NCBI GenBank assembly: GCA_017540385.1
Contig: JAFYBD010000181.1
Coordinates: 1-6,694 of the forward strand
From: Lentisphaeria bacterium
GTDB taxonomy: Bacteria > Verrucomicrobiota > Lentisphaeria > Victivallales > UBA1829
Reading direction: 5' to 3'
Length of the DNA stretch: 6,694 nt
This document shows, piece by piece, positions 1-5,487 of the stretch. The stretch's first letter is position 1. The number at the start of each line of letters is the position of its first letter. The notes under the pieces were generated by a model. It was given only the letters and a program-made list of their open reading frames with translations. It made no database searches and was not told the origin of the DNA. The position numbers and the translations under genes are program-made.

Positions 1-409
1 CGGCGAACGCCTGGCAGGGGTGGTAATCGTCGGTGAGGGCGTTCACGATCGGGATCGAGCCGTACTGCGCGAGCCCCTCCACGTCCGACTGGCGGAACGT
101 GCGGATCACGATGCCGTGCAGGAACCGGCTGAGCACGTGGGCTGTGTCGGCGATCGTCTCGCCGCGGCCCATCTGGGTCTTGCTCTCGTCCAGGTAGATC
201 GGCTGGCCGCCGAGCTCGTGGATGCCGACTTCGAACGACACGCGCGTGCGGGTCGAGGATTTCGAGAAGATCATGCCGATGGACTTGCCGTCGAGCGGAC
301 GGGGCTGTCCCGGCTTGCCGCGACCGGCTTTGAGCTTCGCGGTCGTTTCAATAAGCTGTTCCAGAGCGGGGCGGTCGAATTCGCGCCCGGTAAGCAGATG
401 TCGGATCAT
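1..409 (-). CDS. argF: Ornithine carbamoyltransferase, N-terminal part (cut by window edge)
   Basis: This gene encodes the enzyme that makes citrulline from ornithine and carbamoyl phosphate in arginine biosynthesis, in the cytoplasm. About 136 residues are visible, translated by hand from the reverse strand because the frame has no stop inside the window. The carbamoyl-phosphate-binding motif STRTR lies at residues 52-56, inside FSKSSTRTRVSFEVG. The motif HPCQ is at 130-133, just before the cut. Both are hallmarks of the OTC family, and HPCQ favours ornithine over aspartate transcarbamylase. The start ATG at 409-407 overlaps the argD stop as ATGA, and AGGAGG at 421-416 lies inside the end of argD, six bases upstream. 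That arrangement fixes the start and implies translational coupling. The C-terminal ornithine-binding domain lies outside the window. An N-acetylornithine or N-succinylornithine transcarbamylase cannot be excluded without it. Confidence 0.95.
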   Translation of the reverse strand, partial: MIRHLLTGREFDRPALEQLIETTAKLKAGRGKPGQPRPLDGKSIGMIFSKSSTRTRVSFEVGIHELGGQPIYLDESKTQMGRGETIADTAHVLSRFLHGIVIRTFRQSDVEGLAQYGSIPIVNALTDDYHPCQAFA

Positions 410-1623
410 TTCCGGCCTCCTTTCTTGGCAGAATATTCCTTGAACGCCGATCCGATGATGCGGACGGCCTTGTCGCAATCCTCCCGCTTCACGATCAGGG
501 GAGGCAGAAGACGCAGGACCACTTCCCCGGCGGACAGGGCGACGAGGCCCTTCTCGCGCAGGACGGGGAGGATGTCCTTCGCCGGGAAATCGAGCACGAC
601 CCCGAGCATGAGGCCGCGTCCGCGGACCTCTTTCACGAAATCGTATTTGCCGACGAACTGTTCGAGCTTGCCGCGCAGATACGCGCCCATCTCCTGCACG
701 TTCTCCAGGATGTGCTCCCGGTCGAACGTCTCGAAGACGGCCAGAGAAGCGGCGGTGGCAAGCGCGTTGCCGCCGAAGGTGTTGCCGTGGGTCCCGGGGG
801 TCAGGACTTTCGAAAGGCGCTGGTTGCAGACGAACGCGCCCATCGGGATGCCGTTCGCGATGGCCTTGGCGAAGGAGAAGGCGTCCGGCTTCACGCCGTA
901 GCCCTGCCACGCGCAGAGAGTGCCGGTACGGCCCATGCCGCACTGGACTTCGTCGAACATCAGCAGCACGTCTTTTTCCTTGCACAGCTTCGCGAGGCCC
1001 TTGATGAAGTCCTCGTCGGCGGGCAGGATGCCGCCCTCGCCCTGGACCGCCTCAAGCAGCACGGCGCAGGTCTTCGGGCCGACGGCCTTCTTCACGGATT
1101 TGAGGTCGTTGAACTTCGCGAACTTGAAGCCGGGCATGTCGGGGCCGAATCCCTCGCGGTACTTGGAACGGCCGGTGGCGGCCAGCGTGGCGAGCGTGCG
1201 GCCGTGGAACGAATTCTCCATGACCACGATCTCGTTGCGTCCGGTCTCGCTGCCCCACTTGCGCGCGAGCTTGATGAGGCCTTCGTTCGCCTCGGCGCCG
1301 CTGTTGCAGAAGAATACGCGCCCCTTGCCGAACGTCTTCTTCACGATGACCTCGGCCAGGCGCGGCATGTTTTCGTTCAGGAAGTGGTTGGACACGTGGA
1401 CGAGCGTCTGGGCCTGGCGGCAGATCGCCTCCGTGACCGCCGGATGGCAGTGGCCGAGGCTGCAAACCGAAATGCCCGAGGAGAAGTCCAGATACTTGCG
1501 GCGGTTCGCGTCGTAGAGGTTCACGCCACCGCCTCGGACGAACAGCACTCCGGGGGTGCCGTAGGTGTTCATCACGTTCTGTTCGTAAAGTTTCTGGAGT
1601 TGTTTCGTAGTGTCCTGTTTCAT
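406..1623 (-). CDS. argD: Acetylornithine aminotransferase
   Basis: This is a class-III (fold type I) PLP aminotransferase of 405 residues, a normal length for ArgD. It converts N-acetylglutamate semialdehyde to N2-acetylornithine, using glutamate as amino donor. Visible motifs in order are NSGAEANE at 107-114 (PLP phosphate binding), NSFHGRT at 137-143, EAVQGEGG at 191-198, FDEVQCGMGRTG at 223-234 (Asp224 contacts the PLP ring nitrogen), FAKAIANGIPMGA at 251-263 with the Schiff-base lysine Lys253, and HGNTFGGNALA at 279-289. The adjacent argF, overlapping by four bases, supports the arginine role over GABA or ornithine aminotransferase. Upstream of the start are AGGA at 1631-1628 (spacing 4) and AAAGGA at 1641-1636 (spacing 12). 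Neither is ideally placed, but no better in-frame start exists below the promoter at 1668-1695. Some ArgD enzymes also serve lysine synthesis as DapC, which cannot be judged here. Confidence 0.95.
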   Translation of the reverse strand: MKQDTTKQLQKLYEQNVMNTYGTPGVLFVRGGGVNLYDANRRKYLDFSSGISVCSLGHCHPAVTEAICRQAQTLVHVSNHFLNENMPRLAEVIVKKTFGKGRVFFCNSGAEANEGLIKLARKWGSETGRNEIVVMENSFHGRTLATLAATGRSKYREGFGPDMPGFKFAKFNDLKSVKKAVGPKTCAVLLEAVQGEGGILPADEDFIKGLAKLCKEKDVLLMFDEVQCGMGRTGTLCAWQGYGVKPDAFSFAKAIANGIPMGAFVCNQRLSKVLTPGTHGNTFGGNALATAASLAVFETFDREHILENVQEMGAYLRGKLEQFVGKYDFVKEVRGRGLMLGVVLDFPAKDILPVLREKGLVALSAGEVVLRLLPPLIVKREDCDKAVRIIGSAFKEYSAKKGGRK

Positions 1624-1667
1624 GGGGTCCTGAAATCCTTTCCTTAATCAAAAGAGAAGAAAAAGTT

Positions 1668-1695
1668 ACTATAGCACGTTTTCGCGAGAAAACAA
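1668..1695 (-). promoter_or_regulatory. Sigma-70-type promoter of argD-argF
   Basis: On the minus strand, TATAGT (1673-1668, five of six consensus bases) sits 16 bases downstream of TTGTTT (1695-1690, three of six). The predicted transcript start is near 1661, giving a leader of about 38 bases before the argD ATG. The weak -35 box is backed by phased A-tracts upstream, and a palindrome fills the spacer. This is inferred from sequence only. Confidence 0.6.
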
Positions 1696-1743
1696 CTTCG
1701 TTTTCCACTTTTTTCACCCTTTTTCCCGCTTTTCCCGCGAAAA
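1678..1743. promoter_or_regulatory. Two TTTTC-N4-GAAAA palindromes at the argD promoter (candidate operators)
   Basis: The first copy, GTTTTC-GCGA-GAAAAC (1678-1693, plus-strand reading), is a perfect 6-bp inverted repeat between the argD -10 and -35 boxes, overlapping the -35. The second, TTTTC-CCGC-GAAAA (1730-1743), lies 51 bp upstream centre to centre, close to five helical turns. A bound dimer at the first site would block RNA polymerase. Neither resembles the classical ArgR box. An alternative is coincidence in an A/T-tract-rich gap. Confidence 0.35.
1701..1734 (-). promoter_or_regulatory. Phased A-tracts upstream of the argD promoter (UP-like or bent DNA)
   Basis: Four TTTTC units (plus strand; A-tracts on the coding strand) end at 1705, 1715, 1725 and 1734, so the spacing is 10, 10 and 9 bp. 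They occupy roughly -40 to -73 relative to the predicted start, where UP elements and upstream bends act on RNA polymerase. Function is inferred from spacing and position. Confidence 0.5.
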
Positions 1744-1755
1744 TGCCCGAAAAAT

Positions 1756-1785
1756 GAAAAAAAGAAACGGCATGCGCCGGGTTTT
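1756..1785 (-). terminator. Probable intrinsic terminator after hpf
   Basis: On the minus strand, CGGC-GCAT-GCCG (1779-1768) forms a short GC stem with a four-base loop, followed directly by TTTCTTTTTTT (1767-1757). Three A-T pairs could extend the stem past a two-base bulge (AAA at 1784-1782). The stem is short but the T-tract is strong. The site lies about 65 bp after the hpf stop and separates hpf from argD. Confidence 0.5.
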
Positions 1786-1809
1786 CATGGCTCCGGATCA
1801 TGCCGTGAA

Positions 1810-1833
1810 GCCCGCGAACTTGCGCCCGCGGGC
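1810..1833. repeat. Inverted repeat just after the hpf stop
   Basis: GCCCGCG (1810-1816) and CGCGGGC (1827-1833) are perfect 7-bp inverted arms around a 10-base loop, starting 17 bp beyond the hpf stop. No T-tract follows, so it is more likely a 3'-end stabilising hairpin ahead of the terminator at 1756-1785 than a terminator itself. It contains the smaller palindrome GCCCGCGGGC (1824-1833), which could pair alternatively. Confidence 0.4.
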
Positions 1834-1849
1834 GGTCTCTTCGCGAAAC

Positions 1850-2176
1850 TCAGATCGCGGGTTCCTCGCCGCGGGAGGACGCGCGATGGTCCTGTTTCTT
1901 GTCCAGGTAACGCCGCATCTGGGCTTCGGCCTTGGCTACGACTTCGTCGATGGCCTTGTAGACGTTGTCGAACGCCTGGGAGGAAGCGGTGACCGGGTGT
2001 TCCTTCACGGCCGCGTCGAGGTGCGCCGTGATCAGGTTTCTCTGCAAGTCGAGGACGATATTCACGCTGCTGATCCGCAGTCTGAACTCGGAGAAGGCGT
2101 TTTCGGCCGCTTTCATGGCATAATCGCGGACCTCGTTATCCAGTTCGAAGTGACGCACGCTTACAGTGATGTCCAT
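1850..2176 (-). CDS. hpf: Ribosome hibernation promoting factor, short HPF/RaiA family
   Basis: This 108-residue protein belongs to the family that binds the 30S subunit at the decoding and tRNA sites and inactivates or stores ribosomes during slow growth. It begins MDITVSVRHFELDNEVRDYA, the usual first strand and helix with the conserved R-D-Y. The core SVNIVLDLQRNLITAHLDA follows, then the helix QAFDNVYKAIDEVVAKAEAQMRRYLDK typical of the beta-alpha-beta-beta-beta-alpha fold. The tail is short and hydrophilic, with no C-terminal dimerisation domain of long HPF. The start at 2176 is chosen because AGGAGGT (2188-2182) lies five bases upstream. The frame extends 24 codons further upstream to an ATG at 2248, but that passes the predicted transcript start near 2240. 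Promoter and terminators on both sides suggest a single-gene unit, not linked to rpoN as in enterobacteria. Whether it acts like HPF or like YfiA/RaiA cannot be told from sequence. Confidence 0.9.
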   Translation of the reverse strand: MDITVSVRHFELDNEVRDYAMKAAENAFSEFRLRISSVNIVLDLQRNLITAHLDAAVKEHPVTASSQAFDNVYKAIDEVVAKAEAQMRRYLDKKQDHRASSRGEEPAI

Positions 2177-2181
2177 ATCTG

Positions 2182-2188
2182 ACCTCCT
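2182..2188 (-). promoter_or_regulatory. Strong ribosome binding site fixing the hpf start
   Basis: AGGAGGT on the minus strand, five bases before ATG at 2176. It selects this start over the longer frame beginning at 2248. Confidence 0.85.
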
Positions 2189-2210
2189 GGTTCTTGATGT
2201 TACACGGAGC

Positions 2211-2230
2211 GGACCGGACTCTCCCGGCCC
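2211..2230 (-). other. Hairpin in the hpf 5' untranslated region
   Basis: In the RNA sense (minus strand), GGGCCGG (2230-2224) pairs with CCGGTCC (2217-2211) as seven pairs including one G-U, around the loop GAGAGT. It would begin about 10 bases from the predicted hpf transcript 5' end and does not cover the ribosome binding site. It may stabilise the 5' end; no known riboswitch or protein-binding element is recognised. Confidence 0.4.
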
Positions 2231-2246
2231 TGTTCTCTCTGACTTC

Positions 2247-2275
2247 AACTTACATCAATTTGTTCCACTTGTCAA
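2247..2275 (-). promoter_or_regulatory. Sigma-70-type promoter of hpf
   Basis: On the minus strand a perfect -35 box TTGACA (2275-2270) is followed after exactly 17 bases by TAAGTT (2252-2247, three of six consensus bases). The predicted start is near 2240, giving an untranslated leader of about 64 bases. The weak -10 with a perfect -35 and upstream A-tracts suggests dependence on upstream contacts or on an activator, which is an inference. Confidence 0.6.
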
Positions 2276-2286
2276 GCGAAATTCCG

Positions 2287-2313
2287 TTTTTTTCCGCGTT
2301 TTTCCCCGGTTTT
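2287..2313 (-). promoter_or_regulatory. Phased A-tracts upstream of the hpf promoter
   Basis: T-runs on the plus strand at 2287-2293 (7), 2299-2303 (5) and 2310-2313 (4) have centres about 11 and 10.5 bp apart, separated by short GC blocks. They begin 12 bp upstream of the hpf -35 box, so they lie about -47 to -73 from the predicted start. This is the same arrangement as at the other two minus-strand promoters. Confidence 0.5.
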
Positions 2314-2326
2314 CCCCGGCAAACGG

Positions 2327-2366
2327 CAGAAAGAACCCCCGGTCCGTTGATGAGGCGGGCCGGGGG
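2327..2366 (-). terminator. Intrinsic terminator of the sialate O-acetylesterase gene
   Basis: On the minus strand, CCCCCGG (2366-2360) pairs with CCGGGGG (2342-2336). After one mismatch, CCG pairs with CGG, around a nine-base loop. TTCTTTCTG follows immediately (2335-2327). The strong GC stem and adjoining U-rich tail, 60 bp after the stop codon, make this the likely transcript end. Confidence 0.75.
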
Positions 2367-2381
2367 AGATTGTCCGATTCG

Positions 2382-2402
2382 CGCCGGAGACGGGCTCCGG
2401 CG
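2382..2402 (-). repeat. Perfect hairpin between the esterase stop and its terminator
   Basis: CGCCGGAG (2382-2389) and CTCCGGCG (2395-2402) form a perfect 8-bp stem with a five-base loop. No U-tract follows on either strand, so it is not a classical terminator. It probably caps the mRNA 3' end or assists the terminator at 2327-2366. Confidence 0.5.
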
Positions 2403-2425
2403 GGGTCGTTGTCAGGAGCGAAGGA

Positions 2426-3988
2426 TCACTTCTTCTCGTATTCGTTCTTCACCCTGTCGGTGCGGAACGGATAGGCGGGGAAGCCGTCCTTGTTCATGAG
2501 ATTGACGTCGCCGCGGTACATGCAGTAGGCGAAACGGACCGTCTTGGGGTTCGCGACCTGAGCGGAGGAGACTTCGACGGTGTCGCCGACGATCTTCGCA
2601 TCGGCCCAGACGAACTTGCCGTCTTCGCCGGCGATGGCGAACGCGCCGGGAGCTTCGCCGTCGGAGGTGGTCAGGCCTTTGCCGACGTTCTTGAAGTGGA
2701 TGATGCACTTGTTGCCCTGGACGTCCATGTGGTCGTAGACGGGGCCGACGCCGAGTGCGCCGCCGAAATACTTCCATTCGACGAGCTTCGCCAGGCGGTA
2801 GCCGAGGGACTGCTTGTCGCGCGGATGGATGTCGGACTGGTCGCCGATGTCCATGAGCGGGACGCTGCTGACGTTTTCATAGATGTTGGACATTTCGTCC
2901 TGGATTTCGCGGGTGAGCGCCCAGCCGTCGACCTTCATGCCCATCGGGGCCTTGCCCTTCCACTGGTCCTCGGGGAGACGGTTCATCGGGGTCCACTGCT
3001 CGAAACCGGCGAGCTGGCAGATCACCCACGGCTGTTTCGGATCGTTGAACTTCTCGCGCCAGCCTTCGATGAGCATCTTGTGGAGGTTGTAGTAATCGGT
3101 GTTGCCGGTGTTGGATTCGCCCTGGTAGAAGAGCACGCCGCCGACGGTGTACCGGGTCCAGGGGTGGGTCATGGCACCGTACATGGTGCCGGGGAACTTC
3201 TCGCTGGAGAACTGGCCGCCGCGGGCCTGTCCGTTCTCTCGGTTCGCCGCGCCCGCCAGGAAGGCTTCTTCGATCTGCCTGGCTTCATTGCGGTTGTGCT
3301 TGGCGAATTCGCTGTCGGGGATGAAGGTCTCGATGTTCACGCCGCCCCAGGCGATCATGATGAGGCCGACCGGGATGTCGAGGTCCTTCTGGAGCTGACG
3401 GGCGAAGAAGTAGCCGGCCGCGGAGAAGTTCGGGACGGTCTGCGGACTGCATTCCATCCAGATGCCGGTGTTTCTGCCGGCGCCGACGATCTCATCGAAT
3501 TCGTCGCCGGGGGCCTTCGTCTTCGGCACTTCGAACAGGCGGATGCGCGGATAATTGGCCGCCGCGGCTTCCTGCTGGTGGTTCTTGATCTGGATCATGG
3601 TGTTGCCGGTGCTCACGGGCAGTTCCATATTGGACTGACCGGCGCAGATCCAGACTTCGCCGATGAGGACGTTGTCGAACGTGATGGTGTCGGAGCCGTC
3701 GGTGACTTTCACCTTGTAGGGGCCGCCCGCTTCCTGAGGATCGAGCTTGGCTTCCCAGTCGCCGTTCGCGTCGGCTTTCGCCGTGGCGGGCTTGGCCTGG
3801 GTGCCCTCGAGGGTGACCGTCACGGTCTTGCCGGGATCGGCCTTGCCGGAAATCTTGATCGGGGCCCGGCGCTGCAGACACATGTTGTTCTGGAAGACGT
3901 TGTGGCAGGAGAGCTGCGCCGCGTACGCTTCGGGAAGCGCGAGGAGAGCGGAGACTGCCGCCGCGAGGATGAGAACCATTTTTTTCAT
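2426..3988 (-). CDS. Secreted sialate O-acetylesterase family protein (SGNH hydrolase)
   Basis: This 520-residue enzyme probably removes O-acetyl groups from sialic acids or other acetylated glycans outside the cytoplasm. A type I signal peptide covers residues 1 to about 24: MKK, a hydrophobic stretch VLILAAAVSALLAL, then AYA-A before the mature QLSCHNVF. Residues about 25-110 form the N-terminal beta domain common to the family (NNMCLQR, ADPGKTVTVTLEG). The SASA/SGNH domain follows. GQSNM at 117-121 carries the nucleophile Ser119, IAWGG lies at 212-216, YQGESN at 288-293, and SDIHPRDK at 385-392 supplies the likely catalytic Asp386 and His388. The end (about 411-520) looks like a beta-rich accessory domain. 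The frame reads up to 4099, but those extra codons precede the predicted transcript start near 4091. The start at 3988 gives an intact signal peptide, although its AGGA lies a long 13 bases upstream. True substrate is unproven: the family also includes esterases acting on plant xylan. Confidence 0.88.
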   Translation of the reverse strand: MKKMVLILAAAVSALLALPEAYAAQLSCHNVFQNNMCLQRRAPIKISGKADPGKTVTVTLEGTQAKPATAKADANGDWEAKLDPQEAGGPYKVKVTDGSDTITFDNVLIGEVWICAGQSNMELPVSTGNTMIQIKNHQQEAAAANYPRIRLFEVPKTKAPGDEFDEIVGAGRNTGIWMECSPQTVPNFSAAGYFFARQLQKDLDIPVGLIMIAWGGVNIETFIPDSEFAKHNRNEARQIEEAFLAGAANRENGQARGGQFSSEKFPGTMYGAMTHPWTRYTVGGVLFYQGESNTGNTDYYNLHKMLIEGWREKFNDPKQPWVICQLAGFEQWTPMNRLPEDQWKGKAPMGMKVDGWALTREIQDEMSNIYENVSSVPLMDIGDQSDIHPRDKQSLGYRLAKLVEWKYFGGALGVGPVYDHMDVQGNKCIIHFKNVGKGLTTSDGEAPGAFAIAGEDGKFVWADAKIVGDTVEVSSAQVANPKTVRFAYCMYRGDVNLMNKDGFPAYPFRTDRVKNEYEKK

Positions 3989-4097
3989 TTTAGGTCTTTT
4001 TCCTGACTTGGTTTGGGGTTTGGTATGTTGATGGAGTGTTGTCGTCTCTGCGCCGTTTTGAGGCGGAAACCGTCTCTCATTCGGCTGCGTTTCACTC

Positions 4098-4126
4098 AAT
4101 ATATATCTTTTGCCTGGAAATTACAA
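4098..4126 (-). promoter_or_regulatory. Sigma-70-type promoter of the sialate O-acetylesterase gene
   Basis: On the minus strand TTGTAA (4126-4121) and TATATT (4103-4098, five of six consensus bases) are exactly 17 bases apart. The predicted start near 4091 gives a leader of about 103 bases with no clear regulatory fold. It is one half of the gene-free region 3989-4319, which otherwise holds A-tracts, a long inverted repeat and the opposing promoter. Confidence 0.65.
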
Positions 4127-4131
4127 GAGCG

Positions 4132-4162
4132 TTTCGGGCGTTTTTTCGCGTTTTTTACGCCC
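4132..4162 (-). promoter_or_regulatory. Phased A-tracts framed by GGGCGT/ACGCCC, upstream of the esterase promoter
   Basis: Plus-strand T-runs at 4132-4134 (3), 4141-4146 (6) and 4151-4156 (6) have centres about 10 bp apart and begin six bp upstream of the -35 box. The two six-base runs are enclosed by GGGCGT (4136-4141) and ACGCCC (4157-4162), a perfect 6-bp inverted repeat. Position and phasing suggest an UP element, DNA bend or operator. The role is inferred. Confidence 0.5.
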
Positions 4163-4163
4163 G

Positions 4164-4239
4164 TCCCGCCGAAACTCCCGGCCGGTTCCCGGGCACGCCT
4201 TACCCCGGTCGACCCGCTCCGTCCGGAGTTTCCGCGGGA
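4164..4239. repeat. Long inverted repeat between the two divergent promoters
   Basis: The arms 4164-4178 (TCCCGCCGAAACTCC) and 4225-4239 (GGAGTTTCCGCGGGA) are complementary at 14 of 15 positions, with a 46-bp spacer. Directly inside, CGGCCGG (4179-4185) can pair with CCGGTCG (4205-4211) with one G-U, so a two-stage stem is possible on the plus strand. It lies between the predicted starts at about 4091 (minus) and 4302 (plus), so it is either a DNA-level site or part of an RNA whose promoter I do not see. Confidence 0.5.
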
Positions 4240-4266
4240 AAACCGTCAAATAGTTACCGTCAGGGC

Positions 4267-4295
4267 TTGCAAATCGACCTTCCCGGGTGTATTTT
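4267..4295 (+). promoter_or_regulatory. Probable promoter of the prenyl synthase / DUF4380 operon
   Basis: TTGCAA (4267-4272) and TATTTT (4290-4295) are 17 bases apart, each matching four of six consensus bases. Short A-runs at 4239-4242 and 4248-4250 lie upstream, a weaker echo of the other promoters. The predicted start near 4302 falls just before the AGGAG of the small ORF at 4320, so the leader would be very short. Confidence 0.5.
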
Positions 4296-4319
4296 ATGGA
4301 AACAGGAGACAAACCACCC

Positions 4320-4379
4320 ATGAAACGGCTTGTCGGAAGCGATTCCAGATTCGACGGTCCGGCCGGCCGGGAGAGATGA
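4320..4379 (+). CDS. Possible 19-residue leader ORF coupled to the prenyl synthase
   Basis: An ATG at 4320 opens a 19-codon frame (MKRLVGSDSRFDGPAGRER) ending at TGA 4377-4379. AGGAG at 4304-4308 lies 11 bases upstream, a better match than the sequence in front of the next gene. The stop overlaps the prenyl synthase start as ATGATG, so ribosomes finishing here could restart on the synthase. There is no run of a single amino acid of the kind used in attenuation, and no family is recognised. It may be a translational lead-in rather than a functional peptide, or merely chance sequence. Confidence 0.4.
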   Translation: MKRLVGSDSRFDGPAGRER

Positions 4380-5458
4380 TGAATACCGTGTTCAAAGACG
4401 AACTCGCGCGTGTGGCCGCCATGGTCGGCAACGAGCTCAATTCCGATACGTTCCCGGAGGAAGTCCGTCCGTCTGTCCTCGGCGCGGCCGTGCGCGATTA
4501 TCCCTGCCGCGGGGGCAAACGCCTCCGTCCCGCGCTGGTCCTGTGGGCGTGCGAACTCTTCGGCGGCGCGCCCGAACAGGCCCTTCCCGCGGCCGTTGCG
4601 CTCGAAATTTACCACAACTGGACGCTCGTGCACGACGACATCATCGACCGCGACGATCTCCGCCGCGGCCAGCCCACCACGCACGTCACGCTCCGGCAGT
4701 ACGCCGAATCCGAGCTGAACGCGCCGCATGAACGCGCGACTGAATTCGGCGAATCGTTCGCGATCCTCGCCGGGGACGTTCAGCAGGGCTGGGCCGTGGA
4801 ACGCCTCGCATCCGTCGCCGACCGCGGCGTCCCCCCTGCCCTCGCGCTGACGCTCGTCCGCGCCATGCAGACCAGGCTGAATCGCGGCCTCATCTCCGGC
4901 GAAGCGCTGGACGTGCAGTTCGAACTGCTCGACCCCGCGTCCGTCACCGAGGAGGATGTGCTCCGCATGATCGACGGCAAGACCGGCGCGATCATGGAGT
5001 TCGCCCTGCACTGCGGAGCCGCGATCGCGCTCGGCGCTTACGAACCCGATTCCGCTCCGTTCCGGGCGCTCTCCCGCTACGCGAAGAGCCTCGCACGGGC
5101 GTTCCAGCTCCAGGACGACGTCCTCGGCGTCTTCGGCGACGAGAAAGTCTTCGGCAAGCCGCTCTGTTCCGATTTCCAGGAGGCCAAACCGACGCTCCTC
5201 TACCTCGAAGCGCTCCGCAGGCTCCCCCACGAACGCCGCTCCGAGCTCGATTCCCTCCTGCGTCTGCCGCATTACGGCGACGACGAGGTCCGCCGCGTGC
5301 GCGATCTCCTCACGTCCTGCGGAGCCGCCGACGCCGTCCGATCCCGCATCCGCGAACTTTCCGACGACGCCCGGACCGCGCTGCAGCCCCTCCCCGCGAA
5401 CTCCCGGCGCGACCTGCTGGACGCGCTCGTTGCCACATTGCTCGACCGTTCCGTATAA
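4379..5458 (+). CDS. Polyprenyl (geranylgeranyl-type) diphosphate synthase
   Basis: This 359-residue trans-isoprenyl diphosphate synthase condenses isopentenyl diphosphate with an allylic diphosphate in the cytoplasm to build precursors of quinone side chains, carotenoids or lipid carriers. Motifs in order are GGKRLRP at 45-51 (IPP binding), the first Asp-rich motif HDDIIDRDDLRRG at 85-97 with DDxxD at 86-90, LAGD at 130-133, KTGA at 201-204, and the second Asp-rich region FQLQDDVLGVFGDEKVFGKP at 242-261. The first motif has two residues between its aspartates, unlike the four in bacterial farnesyl synthases, which argues for a longer product. The second motif reads DDxxG instead of DDxxD; I recall the same pattern in actinobacterial IdsA-type enzymes, so it need not mean loss of function. 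Two adjacent in-frame ATGs exist (4376, 4379); 4379 is preferred because GGGAG at 4369-4373 is then five bases away. Product length cannot be read with certainty. Confidence 0.88.
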   Translation: MNTVFKDELARVAAMVGNELNSDTFPEEVRPSVLGAAVRDYPCRGGKRLRPALVLWACELFGGAPEQALPAAVALEIYHNWTLVHDDIIDRDDLRRGQPTTHVTLRQYAESELNAPHERATEFGESFAILAGDVQQGWAVERLASVADRGVPPALALTLVRAMQTRLNRGLISGEALDVQFELLDPASVTEEDVLRMIDGKTGAIMEFALHCGAAIALGAYEPDSAPFRALSRYAKSLARAFQLQDDVLGVFGDEKVFGKPLCSDFQEAKPTLLYLEALRRLPHERRSELDSLLRLPHYGDDEVRRVRDLLTSCGAADAVRSRIRELSDDARTALQPLPANSRRDLLDALVATLLDRSV

Positions 5459-5487
5459 CCCCCTCAACATAAAGGAGACTTAACCGT

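Noticed and set aside
712..1647. A 311-codon plus-strand frame opposite argD, and a 249-codon minus-strand frame at 1052-1801.
   Set aside because: Both overlap argD entirely or largely, have no family motifs, and the second crosses the argD promoter. ArgD motifs are intact in the chosen frame.
2696..4006. A 436-codon plus-strand frame opposite the sialate O-acetylesterase.
   Set aside because: Its translation is low in complexity (Val, Gly, Ala, Asp-rich) with no recognisable motif, and the opposite strand encodes a full SGNH hydrolase with signal peptide. It is a GC-rich shadow frame.
3989..4099. A 37-residue N-terminal extension of the esterase to the ATG at 4099.
   Set aside because: It would precede the predicted transcript start near 4091 and would bury the signal peptide inside the protein.
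4013..4378. An extension of the prenyl synthase upstream to the ATG at 4013.
   Set aside because: The added 122 residues have no similarity to the family, cross the divergent regulatory region and its promoters, and are not needed to reach the normal distance to GGKRLRP.
4121..5470. A 449-codon minus-strand frame opposite the prenyl synthase.
   Set aside because: It mirrors the synthase codons, has no motif, and runs on through the intergenic inverted repeat. The synthase frame has all family motifs.
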